Source: Siphonodentalium dalli
Taxonomy: Eukaryota; Mollusca; Scaphopoda; Gadilida; Siphonodentaliidae
Reading direction: 5' to 3'
Length of the DNA: 64,000 nucleotides
NCBI GenBank assembly: GCA_032622095.1
Contig: CP136068.1
Span: 58,364,025-58,428,024 of the forward strand
The notes under the pieces are model-generated. The model was not told the DNA's origin. It did no database searches and saw nothing but the letters and a program-made list of their open reading frames with translations. Of this stretch, positions 26,001-38,500 are shown in pieces (the stretch's first letter is position 1; each line of letters opens with the position of its first letter). Both the position numbers and the translations under genes were made by a program.

Positions 26001-29000
26001 CGAGTTCGAAAACCAGGTTTGTCCGAATTTTTTCGCAGAGTTATGGGTCTTAGTTTGTCTATTTTTAGCAATGTTATCACCGTTAGCGCGATAACTCAAT
26101 GAAATATTAACCGATTTAAACAATATTTGGTATATGAGTCTCTTGCAACAATATCTCGGACGAGTTTGAAAACCTGGTTTGTCCGAATATTTTTTTCCAG
26201 AGTTATGGGTCTTAGTTTGTCTATTTTTAGCAATTTTATCACTGTTAGCGCGATAACTCGATGAAATATTAACCGATTTCAACAATATTTGATATATGAG
26301 TCTCCTGCAACAATATCTCGGACGAGTTCGAAAACCAGGTTTGTCCGAATTTTTTCGCAGAGTTATGGGTCTTAGTTTGTCTATTTTTAGCAATGTTATC
26401 ACCGTTAGCGCGATAACTCAATGAAATATTAACCGATTTAAACAATATTTGGTATATGAGTCTCTTGCAACAATATCTCGGACGAGTTTGAAAACCTGGT
26501 TTGTCCGAGAAAAAAAATCCGGAGTTATGGGTCTTAGTTGTCTATTTTAATAACAATTTTACCACCGTTAGTGCGATAACTCAATGAAATATTAATGGAT
26601 TCAATTGATATTTGGTATATAGGTCTATTGCAATAATATACCACCATCCGACTTTTTTTCCCGGAGTTGTGCACCTTATTGACAGAAGTTTGGTTCGACT
26701 GCCAAAAAACTCGACAAAAGCATCTTAGATGCGTAACTCTTGTTCAGGAATAATCAACATATGGTCAATTCCTCAAATTGATATGTTGGCCTCACGATTG
26801 AATATTCAATTAAAGCCATATGTGACCTGGAAACCTGACCCAGATGCATGTGAATTAATTCAAAGTAGATACTTTTTCAATGTCATGGGAGGGAAAATAT
26901 ATCTATGGTTTTCCTCCTTTCAACATTGTGAGTAATGTATTGAGAAAGGCCAGGCAAGATGCCTCCAGAGTGCTCTTAATTGCATCAGTTTGGAGGACCG
27001 AAAGCTGGTTTGCAATGTTATGTTCGATGCTCATTGACTTTCTAGTTCTTCTACCGATGAGCTGATACAGTTTCCATTCGACGAAATGAGGCATCATCCA
27101 TTGGCATCACACTCGTTCGATGGCATGTCTGCTGAGAGACTCAGACATAAGGAGTTTCACAGAAAGCTCGCATCATCACCATGGAATCATGGCAAAAATC
27201 AACCAAAAATCATCACCATGAAATCATGGCAAAAATCAACCAAAAAGCAGCATCTAGTTTATTTGGATAAGTGGCTCCGATATACCAGAAAACAGGCATT
27301 GGATCCCTTTCAGGTGCCTTTTGGCACAATTCTGGATTTTTTGGTTTCCATGGTCGACGAAGGATTTAATTATAGCAGCACTCTCATGAGTGGTAGAACT
27401 GTATGATTCTACGTTGTCTTTGAGTAATCATATGCTAGTTGATTGTTTCTTGCAAGGTGTTTTTATAAAACAACTTAGTTTTCCCAGATACAAAGAAATC
27501 TGGGAAGTGAATATTGTGTTTAATCTCCAGCAAAATGTTTAAGTTTCAAGCAGCTGACACAGAATTTTCTGGCGTTGTTTATGTTCATTCGATTTTGTCC
27601 GTTTCGACAGCCATTTTGGAACAGACAGACATATTCACATATAGAGTTTCGGGGAAACCTGTTTACATATAGAGTTTCCACAAGTACAGCTCAGGGTCCA
27701 TCTAGACCGGATACATCCCCTCGCCAATGATGATCTGTTTTTAGACATACAGGTAGTCAATCACACCCTGTCACCAAAGTGGATCCTCTGAAATTGAATC
27801 TATTTCCAACATAACACTTTGAGATTAGAGCATCACAGACTACAGTGTTCTGATACAATGGTGAATGGTCGCAACTCATGTTCGGAAGGCTGTGCTTTGG
27901 GTTTTAGATTAACTTATTTTTATGCAAAACAAATTGTGCAATTTAACAATTACTTTGGATATCATGAAAAATATTGCACCTGAGAATGGGATGGACCATG
28001 ATCGGAAATGCTAGAAAGGGGGTTCTTCCAGGCTCAACTGCATATGACGTTATGTACATTTTTCTCCAAATATGGAGTTGAAGTCACAGGAGAGCCATTA
28101 TATTAGGTTCGTTCTCCTGCCTGGGATCCCAACACAATCACATAAAGAACTACCCACAGTTCCACAGCCACCAAAACGTGTAATGTTCTCAATGTGCATG
28201 TGTGCTAGCTCTAAGCCATTAAAGTCAGTTATTATTAGTAATCTTTATTATCACTGTTTGACTTTATGTCCAGCAACTGTTGTTAGAATTAGTGAACGAT
28301 CACACCTCATGTTTTGTATGCACTGATTTATATTTTCTGGTTGACAAACTTTCCTGCAAAAGTGCCCAATTTCATGATTTCTTTGAATATCGTGGAAAAT
28401 ATGCACCTATGGAAATGGCATGAACCATGGAAATGATTGAAAGGCAATATGCCTCGACTCAACTGGCATCATATATATCATGGCTTTGGTTTGCTTTCTG
28501 ATTATCTCAGGTGCAAGGAAATGGCTACTATTTAGTGACAAATACTTAAATTTTCTACTGACAGGGCAAATCATGTCAGGTTTTACATCTCCCAAATGGC
28601 CTCATTTATTTTCCCTGATTGGAAACCCAGCATATCTACTGACTGGACAGTTTATCACTGTTACACTTATGCCTGCTTTTATTCTCTCAACAAATAATTT
28701 ATCTCTGATTTCAGGGGAACCTATTCACATATCTACCGATCCCTCTGATTGGACAGGTTATCAGTGTGTTCCATTTATGCCTGCTATATGCTCTCTATGC
28801 ATTTGAGTACAAATGGTTTAATATGGGTGAGTTATGTTTCTATGTTTTTATGTGAGGATATAATGTCAGCATAGAGCGCTACCAATCATACATTCACTCA
28901 TTACATCATCTACTTATTATAGTTGGGGAGCCCGCATATGTTCTATTTACACTTTTGCGTACAAAAGGTTTGACCCCCTAAAGTTGGTACCAATAATGGA

Positions 29001-29531
29001 ACATTCTGAAAAACCGATTTCTTAAGTTGCGCATTCCTGGGGTTTAGGGGCCGCTGAACCCCAAAAAGTGCCAAAAATCACTTCTATTTACACTTCCGCG
29101 TACATCGAAGAATTTTGGTTTGATGATACTCCTAAGTGTACTGATTAAGAAAACACAACTTAAGAAAGGGATTTTCCTGGGGTTTTCAGATAAGAAAGGG
29201 GGTCCCATGCTGAACCCCAAAACGTGATTGTTCACTTTTTTTACACTTTCGCGTACATCCATAATTTTTGGTCTCAAAGTACTTTGATATATACTAATTA
29301 TAAAAACACAACTTAAGAAGCAACTTTTCCTGGGGTTTTAAGTTAAGAAAGGGGTCATCCCTCAAAACGCAAAAAATCACTTTTATTTACATGATTGCAT
29401 TTGTCCAACGTGTGTGTATGTGCGTACACCCCTGGAACGTTGCACTATTACAACCAATACATCCCTAAATCGATACGATCAACTTAAGAAATATATATTC
29501 ATGTCTTCTTTTGATAAGAACGATACTTGTT

Positions 29532-29566
<35 letters not shown>

Positions 29567-32500
29567 ACAACCCGATCCATTTTCTAGATCTATAAGTGAG
29601 CCAGTTTATGAAAATTATATCTGGAAAATCTAGTAAAATGTATACAAATGTATATATTTTCGTGAAGATAAGACATAATGACACTTTTTTGGGCCAAAAT
29701 TGAAAATCACCATCCAAGATGGCCACCAAAATGGCCGCCAGAAGTTGAAAATATGACATTTTTTCACAAAAATCTTCTAGATCAATTCATGCTGTTTGGA
29801 ACTGTTTGAGTAATGCAACTTTATTTTGTGTTTTGTATATTAAATGATCATTGGAGCAATTAAATATGCAATTATTGGGGTCCTAACCCCTTCCGATCCC
29901 TCAAAAATTTGATTGTACAGAATGCGGTATAAAATTTCACAAAAAAATCACAATTGGGATTCTAGTCATATTTCATCAAGAAATGAACAGAACTTTGTAA
30001 TGTAAGTGAGGCATATCATTACCTATGAATATTCCAAATTACTGGAACCAAAATTCTTACTTTGGCTCAAAATGGCTGCCAATATGGCCGCCAAAATATG
30101 GAAAATGTTAAATATTACACCAGCGTGTCCTGCAATCGCTTACAAGTTGTGTTGATGTACACAATTGGCTATTCTGCATTATATACATTGAATACTAACA
30201 TGTCTGATGCACCATGGTTAATTGTTACTATTTTCACCACTGACATCGTCAAAATTATTGGACTTTTCTCTCACAAACTTGACATAAATATTGGCAAAAA
30301 TTCAGTTTTCAGGTTTGGACCATTTTTTCACGTAAAATATAACTATCTTTGGATTGAAAGGTGTTTATTGTTTTGGTCTATCATAAATGTGTCACACTAT
30401 GGTGTTTATAGACCAAATTGCTCAAGATGGCTTCCAAAATGGCAACCAAATTTGTAAAATAGTATTTTTTTTACATATATCCCGAACATTCTCTGCATTA
30501 TCCGAAAAGGTAGCAAATTGTAACTCACTTGGTTATTACACGTGTTAGTTAATTAACTAACAACTACATGTTCTATTTCCAGTTGTCCCAGTTCCGTATG
30601 GGGCATGACAAATTCATTTTAAAGTATGTAATTTTGCCGAGAACCTCTTTTGTGATTTTGGCCATATTTATTGAAAGAAAATGGGCAGAACTTTGAGACA
30701 GAACTGAGATGGACCATAATCTTTGGCTATTCTGGTCCATTATGATAAAAAAAAATGTCAACAGGATACAGTGTGGATGCCAAGACCGTAGCCAGGGAGT
30801 TACTCTGTGATCATATGTGAGGTGACTAGGTATACAGGGAGTTATTGTATGTCATGACTGATGTGAGTAGGTATACAATGAGTGACTATATGGTTATGAG
30901 TGAGTTGTCCATGGTAAGATGCATCTAGGTATACAGGGAGAGGTCATGGTCAGGTGTGGGGTGAATCGGTATGCATGTAGTGACTGTATGGTGTATGATT
31001 GTGTATATCCAGTACGGGTGCACCCGGTCATTGGTGTGGTGTATGGATATAGCTACATGGTCATCTATGTGTTGATTATGTATATATGGAGTGACTGTAA
31101 GGTCATGGGTGGGATGTACATGTGTTGTCTGTATGATCATGGATGGGGTGTGTGGATAAATAGGTAGTGATTTTATGGTTACGGGTAATGTGTATAGGTA
31201 TACATGGAATGACTGTACGGTCATGATTGAATATGAATACCTGGATTAAGCTGGGTGGACATTATCGAGCGTGTGGGTACATAGGGAGTGTCCTTGTGGT
31301 AACGGGTGGGATGTATATTTATATATCTCGTGGATGTATTATCATTGGTGGGAGTATAGGGCTTAGTTGTATTATCATGGATGGCGTGTATGCTTATACA
31401 GTGAATTGCTGAATTGTCATGTGTGAGGTGTATATGCAAGTATGGATTGTTTGAGTGGTCGTATATTTTTTGTATATCTGGAAGGGCTGAATGGCCATTA
31501 CTGAGGTTTACATGTATACCTGGAGTGAATCTATGGTCTAGGGTGGGCTGCATATGTATATCGAGTGGTTATATGACTATGTGTGTCGAATAGGTATACA
31601 GGTAGTGACTGTATGGTTAATGGTGATATGAGTACATGTAGGTATACAAGTAGTGACAGTCTGATCATAAATGTAATGAACAGCTATACAGGGGTGACAG
31701 GCGTATGAGTATACATGTACATGGTGTTCTTGTTTGGTGACTTGTCTCGGTATCGTCATGTGTAGGTTATACCAGTATACACACGTGTTGCTTTATTTTC
31801 ATGGGCGAGGGATATGTGTATATAGCGAGTGGCTATATGGCCATGGATGAGGTGCATATGCATACATGGAGTGACTATACTGACATGGCTGTGTGTATTA
31901 GTATATCTTGAGTGGCTATTCGGCTATGGTGTGACAAATAGGGATACAGGGATTGACATGGCCAATGTTGAGGTGAATATATATACAAGGATTGACCATG
32001 ATCGTGTATGAATGTTTTGAATAGGTACACACGGGGTGACTATATGGCCACAGGTCAGGTGAAGGAATATACCAGGTAACATGGGTGAGGGTATGTGTAT
32101 GAAGCGAGTGGCTATATGGCCATTGGTGATGTGCATATGTATACCGGAGTGACTTTATGGTCATTGTTGTGGTGTTGATGTATATATTGATTGACTATTT
32201 GACCATGCGTTTGGAGAATAGGTATACAGGGGATGACCTTGTGTCCAATGGTGAGATGAATGGGTATACAATGAGTGACTATATGGTTATGGGTCATGTT
32301 TTGGGGTATACCCGGTGTGCCTGCACTGTGACGCGTGGCTGTATGGTCATCCGTGGTCATGGGTCAGGTGTACATGTATTCAGTGGGTCACTATATTGTA
32401 ATGGCTGTGGTGTTTATGTATATATGTAATGACTGTGTGATAATGGGTGGCTATCGCTTTCCACGATATGACATGACCTCTCTATTGATTAACATATCAT

Positions 32501-35500
32501 TGAGTTATTGTGGAAAGCGATAGCCACCCAAGGTACACATGTACAACCCACCCATTACTCCAGTCACTCCATATGTACATAAACACCACCACACAAATGA
32601 CAACATAGTCACCCACTTTATACACGTACATGTACTAGTACACCTGATCATACAGCCATACTTGGTTATACCCGTACATACCACAAATGACGATACAGCC
32701 ACTAGTCACCATGCTTGAACACCAGGTATACACCTACACCGACACATATAGTCACTGTATGTATACATATTCACTACATTCACGATCATACAGTCACTCA
32801 TTGTATACATTTTCACCTCACCATGGACCATACAGCCACTACGTGTATGCCTATTCGCCATACCCATGACCATAGAGTCAATCCAGGTGTACATATGCAC
32901 ACCACCAATGACGTGCCCTTCCAGATATACCAATATCCGCACATACGACCACTCATAAGTTCCATACTTGCCATACTCATACACGCCATCCATGATAATA
33001 AATCTACTCCCCATACACCACCAATGATAACACATCCTCAACATATATAAATATACGTCCCACCGTTACCAACAGGGCACTCCATATATAACCACACATC
33101 ATTCATGACCATACAATAACTCCCTGTATTATCTACTACCTATTATCCTCATCTATTATCATAGAGTAACTCCCTGGCTGCCATCTTGGCTTCCACCCTG
33201 CATCCAGTTGATAAATTTTTATCACAATGGGTCAGAATACCCACATATCATGGTTCATCTCAGTTCCGTCTCAAAGTTCTGCCCATTTCCTTTCAATAAT
33301 ATGGCCAGAATCACAAAAGAGGTTCTCCGCAAAATTCCATACTGCAACTTTAAAATGAATTTGTCATGCCCCATACGGAACTGGGACAAACATAATAGAA
33401 CGTAGTTGTCAGTTAATTACATTGTAACTAACACGTACAGTAACCAAGTGAGTCACAATTTGCCACCTTTTTCGGATAACGCAGAGAATAATGTTCGGGA
33501 TACGTTAACTTTTATCAAATTTGGTTGCCATTTTGGAAGCCATCTTGAGTAATTTAGTCTATAAACACTGTAGTGTGACACATTTAAGATAGACCAAAAC
33601 AATAAACACCTTTCAATCCAAAGATAGTTACATGTTACTTGAACAAATGGTCCAACCCTGAAAAGTGAATTTTTGCGGATATTTATGTCAAGTTTGTGAG
33701 AGAAAAATCCAATATTTCTGGTGATGTCAGTGGTGACAATAGTACAAATGATCCATGGTGCATCAGACATGTTAGTATGCGATGTATAGAAAACAGATTA
33801 GCCAATTGTGTACATCAACCACAACTTGTAAGCGATTGCAGGACACCCTGGGGCAATATTTACCATTTTCCATATTTTGGCGGCCATTTTCGCAGCCATT
33901 TTGAGCCAAGGTAAGATTTATGGTTCCAGAGATTTGGAATATTCATAAGTAATGATATGCCTCACTTACATTACTTTGTCCCTTTTCATTTCTTGTTGAA
34001 ATATGACTAGAATCCCAATTGTGATATTTTGTAAAATTTTGTACTGCGTTCTGTACAATCGAATTTTTGAGGAATCGGAAGGGGTTAGGACCCCAATAAT
34101 TGCATATTTAATTGCTCCAATGATCATTTAATATACAAAACACAAAATAAAGTTGCATTACTCAACCAGTTCCAACCAGCATGAATTGATCTAAAAGATT
34201 TTTGGTACAAGTCTCGTTATTATCAGAAAACGACATGAATATATATTTCGTAAGTTGATTGTATCGATTTAGGGATGGTATTGGTTGTAATAGTGCAACG
34301 TTCCAGGGGTGTGCGCACATACACACACGTTGGACGAATGCAATCATGTAAATAAAAGTGATTTTTTACGTTTTGAGGGGTGACCCGATGACCCCCTTCT
34401 TGACTTAAAACCCCAGGAAAAGTTGCTTCTTAAGTTGTGTTTTTATAATTAGTATATATCAAAGTACTTTGAGACCAAAAATTATGGATGTACGCGAAAG
34501 TGTAAAAAAAAGTTAAAAATCACGTTTTGGGGTTCAGCATGGGACCCCCTTTCTTATCTGAAAACCCCAGGAAAAACCCTTTCTTAAGTTGTGTTTTCTG
34601 AATCAGTACACATAGGAGTATCATCAAACCAAAAATTCATCGATGTACGCAGAAGTGTAAATAGAAGTGATTTTTGGCACTTTTTGGGGTTCAGCGGCCC
34701 CTAAACCCCAGGAATGCGCAACTTAAGAAATCGGGTTTTCAGAATGTTCCATTATTGGTACCAACTTTAGGGGGTCAAACTTTTTGTACACAAAAGTGTA
34801 AATAGAACATATGCGGGCTCCCTAACTATTACATCATTGACTCATTACATCATCTATTGATTACCTAGACTTGGTTGAGTCTGGATGAGCTATTATAGAG
34901 GTTGTTTTTTTGTGTGATTGACTGCACACATTAATGTTGAGTCTTCAATCATACATTAAATCATCATGTGATCTTTTGATTGATCCCTTATTTTTATTGT
35001 GATTTTTAGCTCAGGTTGTAAGTTATTGTGGTGGGTAAGAACTCAAGGTGGTTTGAAGGATATGCGGTTTGTGGACTCATTTGTCTATATTTGTCCCCCA
35101 AAAAAAAAAATTCGGGGGACTATTAAAATAGCCGGTGTCTGTCCGTGTGTCTGTCCTCTCCTAGTCGAAGGCTAAGTCTCAACAGATCGCAGTGAGGTGG
35201 CTGCTCTACTGCTTACGACACCCCGACCGAGAACTAGGTCGTCTACGAATGATTTTACGCTCCGACGTCCGGTGGGTTGGTTATCGCATGCCGGCCAGCC
35301 CCCGCACGGAGTCGGCGGGGAGCGTCACGTGTCCATCCGTGCGTCCGGAAATTGTTTCCGGATGATAACTTTAGTTTCGGTTATTAGATCAAAAGCAAAT
35401 TTCATAAGTGAGTATATCAGACCAAAATACAGATCAAGTTCGAATATGGGTTTGCTCCGCCCATTTTTGCGAGAGTTATGGCCCTTTTTTTACTTAGAAT

Positions 35501-38500
35501 CTTGTAATTTTCTGGTTCCGGATGATAACTTCAGTTTGTGTGATCATATCAGAACCAAATTTGGTATGTGAGTTTATCAGCCCTATGTACAGGTCAAGTT
35601 CGAATATGGGTATGCTCCGCCCATTTTTGCGAGAGTTGTGGCCCTTTTTCGACTTGTTTTAGAAAATTTCTCACTTTTTCGGTTTCCGGATTTTATCTCA
35701 AGTATGGATCCTTTAATTGCAAATACCGTTTTTATGTGGATCAGTCATATCAAGATACAGGTCAAGTTCAAATTTTTCTCAGAGTTATGGGCTTTTCGAC
35801 TTAGAAAATTCAATTTTTCTTGTAATTTTCTTCATTTTGTGCCAATTTGAGGTTATATTTTAAGATTTGGTTATTTGTATGCATGTCAGTAATGAGACAA
35901 TGCACAAGTGTCTTATCCATATAGTATACTTCTACAAAGCCTCTGCTCCAAATGAAGCCACCGGTTCGGGGGACACTGTTGCCGAGCGGCCTTTTATTTC
36001 TCTTAAGTTTGAGTTTGCATGAGTAGTGTTCAGTGTGCCCGGCAGACTGCCATTCACCTCGCTCTGCAAATTTTGTGTCTTAAAACCATCATATTGGAAT
36101 ATTTTAATCTAAATTTCTCTTATCGACAAGCGGAAAGACTTAATACGTATTTGCTTAACATTCGCTTAGTATTCGAAGACTAAGAGATGCAATTCTTAGC
36201 ATACGCTTACCATTCGAATCCTAAGAGATGTCATTTAACAATCGCTTAGCATCCTTAGTATTTTTTTTTTGCTTGTTAAGTGAATGTTAAGAAATATTCT
36301 TCCTTAACACATAAGGATGTTATTGTCATGTGATCTCATTGAATCACTGTCATTGGTTATAGTTTAGGAGGGAAAATCTTCATCCAGTCAGACATTTTAA
36401 TTTATGCTATTTGTTGTTTTCTGAAAGGAGTCTGTGAATTTATGTAAGTAATTAATAAACATATGCCATTAGCTCTTGAGACAGTTATGGAAACTGTCAT
36501 CAGTTTGTCTGCCAAAGTCACAGGGGTAAACATGTTACTCATGTGTGCAAAGGAGAAGTACAATTCTAGTTCCCATATGTGCGTTTACTGTGCTGTATTT
36601 CCCTGTTAAATATCATATGATTTCCTGACTGGTGTTTCGGTCTCCCGGGTTATAGGAATATAAGGATTGGACCAGTATTTCTGTCTCCTGTGTTGAAAGG
36701 GTTAAACCAACTTGGAAACCATCTCCAGGGTAATGATTTGGAAGATAAGTTACAAACAACATATAGAAAACATAATGGCACCAAAACAGAACTGACTTGT
36801 ATAATGAATGATATTCTTTGTGCTTCCGACGAAGGCAAAGTTTCCATCATTTCCTTTCTCGACCTAACGTTGGTGTTTGACACCTTTTACTACAACATCA
36901 TGATCAAGCGCCTTGAAATTATGTCTTGTCTGAAAGGTAAGGAAGGTACTCAAGTGGTTTCGATCGTATCTGTCAGACAGAATGCAAAGTATTCTTATCA
37001 GCTCATTAAAATCAGAGCCAAGAGAGCTAATCTACGGTGTTCTGCAAGGCTCTGTTCTTGAACCTGTACTCTTATACATGTACACACAGGAACCATAATT
37101 TCACAAATTGGCCTGCAATATCATTCATACACCGACGGCATGAAGCTCTACTTTTTCTTTGAGCAACATGGAATTCAGTATGCTACATCATCAATTCTAA
37201 ACAGTTTCTGTCATAAAATATTGGATGGAAATAAATAAGTTAAAATTAAATGAAGAAAAAACTGAAGTCATGATTTGTGGTACTGATTCCAGACTGAAAG
37301 AAGTAGAAGTTGACTGTATCAACCTTGGTGGGACCACTTTCTCCACTTGTTACAAAAATCTTGGTGTCGCCAAAGATAGTTAACTTTTGATGAAAACACA
37401 CATTAGCAATCTCTGCAGGAGTTCATTCCTTAAACTACATAGGATATCACACCTGTGCCCATTTCTTGCATGTTATCTACAAAAACTTGTCATCACTTGT
37501 TCTCTCAAAATTAGATTATTCTAATCCCCTTCTGGCTGGTGCGACCAAAAAAGAAATTGAAAAGTTGCAAAGAATAATGAATAGTGCATAAAGACTTGAA
37601 CGCTAAAATAGCAACTACATTGGCTTCCAATTAATTACAAATTAATTACAAATCTTATCTGAAATTAGTCTGGGCAAATCCTCTACATGCATACATAGAC
37701 TCATTGTTAAACCGCTATTATACTGGCTACCCTAACCGATCTCTATCATCAAACCTGTTGGTGATTCTGATGTGAGACTTGAAAACGTATGTTCAAAGGT
37801 CTTGAGAATATTTTGCACCAACTAATTGGAATCAACTACCTAAAGATGTAAAAAGATTCCGGTGACCTAATTAGTTTTAAAACAAACCTCAATATGCATT
37901 TATTCAAGTCGCATATCGGATCATCGCCATCAGATTCAGAATCAATATCCGCATCGCAGACAAATAATAACCTGAGAATTTCAGTTTTAACCCTACCTAT
38001 AACCATAACATGAACCCCAACTGTTCAAAGTAATACTTGGAAACCCCTTAATATCTTTCCAGTCATCTCCACATTATGTGTATATGCGTATATTTAGTCT
38101 AGATAAAACTGGTATGGTATTGGCCTTTTGCTAGTTCATGAAGTCACGTTTGAGCTATTGCCTTGGGTTGGCATCCATTATCTGTCCGTGCGTGCATCGG
38201 CAGTTATTATTTTTTTATGAAATTTTTTTAAAAACATGACAGCCAGTTGCCATCTAGGATTTAACATTTGAATCCATTGGCACACCCTGCAGCCCACATT
38301 TATTGGCAAAATATTTTGAAAATTTACAGGTATGTTTAGGATTACTTCTTGATGGGAGCTATTGAATTTGAACAATTGTCTATGAAAAACATGACAGCCT
38401 TCTTGGATTTTACTCTTTTACACCTTACAGGTCACATCCTTCATCTGATCATTCCCAAACTTCGTGTTGACATCTCGTTTTTATGTGTACCCTTACCATA

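Larger units (their letters stand above)
28920..34828. mobile_element. Giant 5.9-kb inverted repeat (foldback-like element)
   Basis: The left arm (28920-30808) and right arm (33160-34828) are reverse complements at roughly 85-90% identity by eye. They start TAGTTGGGGAGCCCGCATAT and, on the other strand, TAGTTAGGGAGCCCGCATAT. Between them lies a degenerate minisatellite whose orientation also inverts at a central 20-bp perfect palindrome. The arms contain three or four degenerate tandem units of about 125 bp (ACTTAAGAA, CCTGGGGTTT, TTTACACTT, CGCGTACAT). Further in are ATGGCCGCC-rich segments. No transposase is seen. A 16-bp direct repeat, CTCATTACATCATCTA, lies just outside each end (28897-28912 and 34841-34856). 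Foldback or Mutator-like long-TIR elements are the nearest known types. It starts 93 bp after the exon b donor. Confidence 0.88.

Noticed and set aside
25733-26402. Overlapping minus-strand open frames of 115 and 151 codons with a repeated SSSYRANGDNIAKNRQ peptide
   Set aside because: They are translations of the 161-bp monomers of family D. The unit is not a multiple of three, and the same peptide appears in all three D copies without conservation as a protein.
28480-28806. 108-codon frame covering EI24 exon b
   Set aside because: It reads the exon in the wrong frame. The exon with proper splice sites in another frame gives the EI24 family sequence.
30919-33050. Long open frames on both strands in the foldback minisatellite
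   Set aside because: The unit is stop-poor in several frames on both strands; the frames overlap each other and show no domain.
35197-35571. 124-codon frame at the start of family E copy 1
   Set aside because: Its first part is antisense 28S rRNA and the rest is pearl-like monomer.
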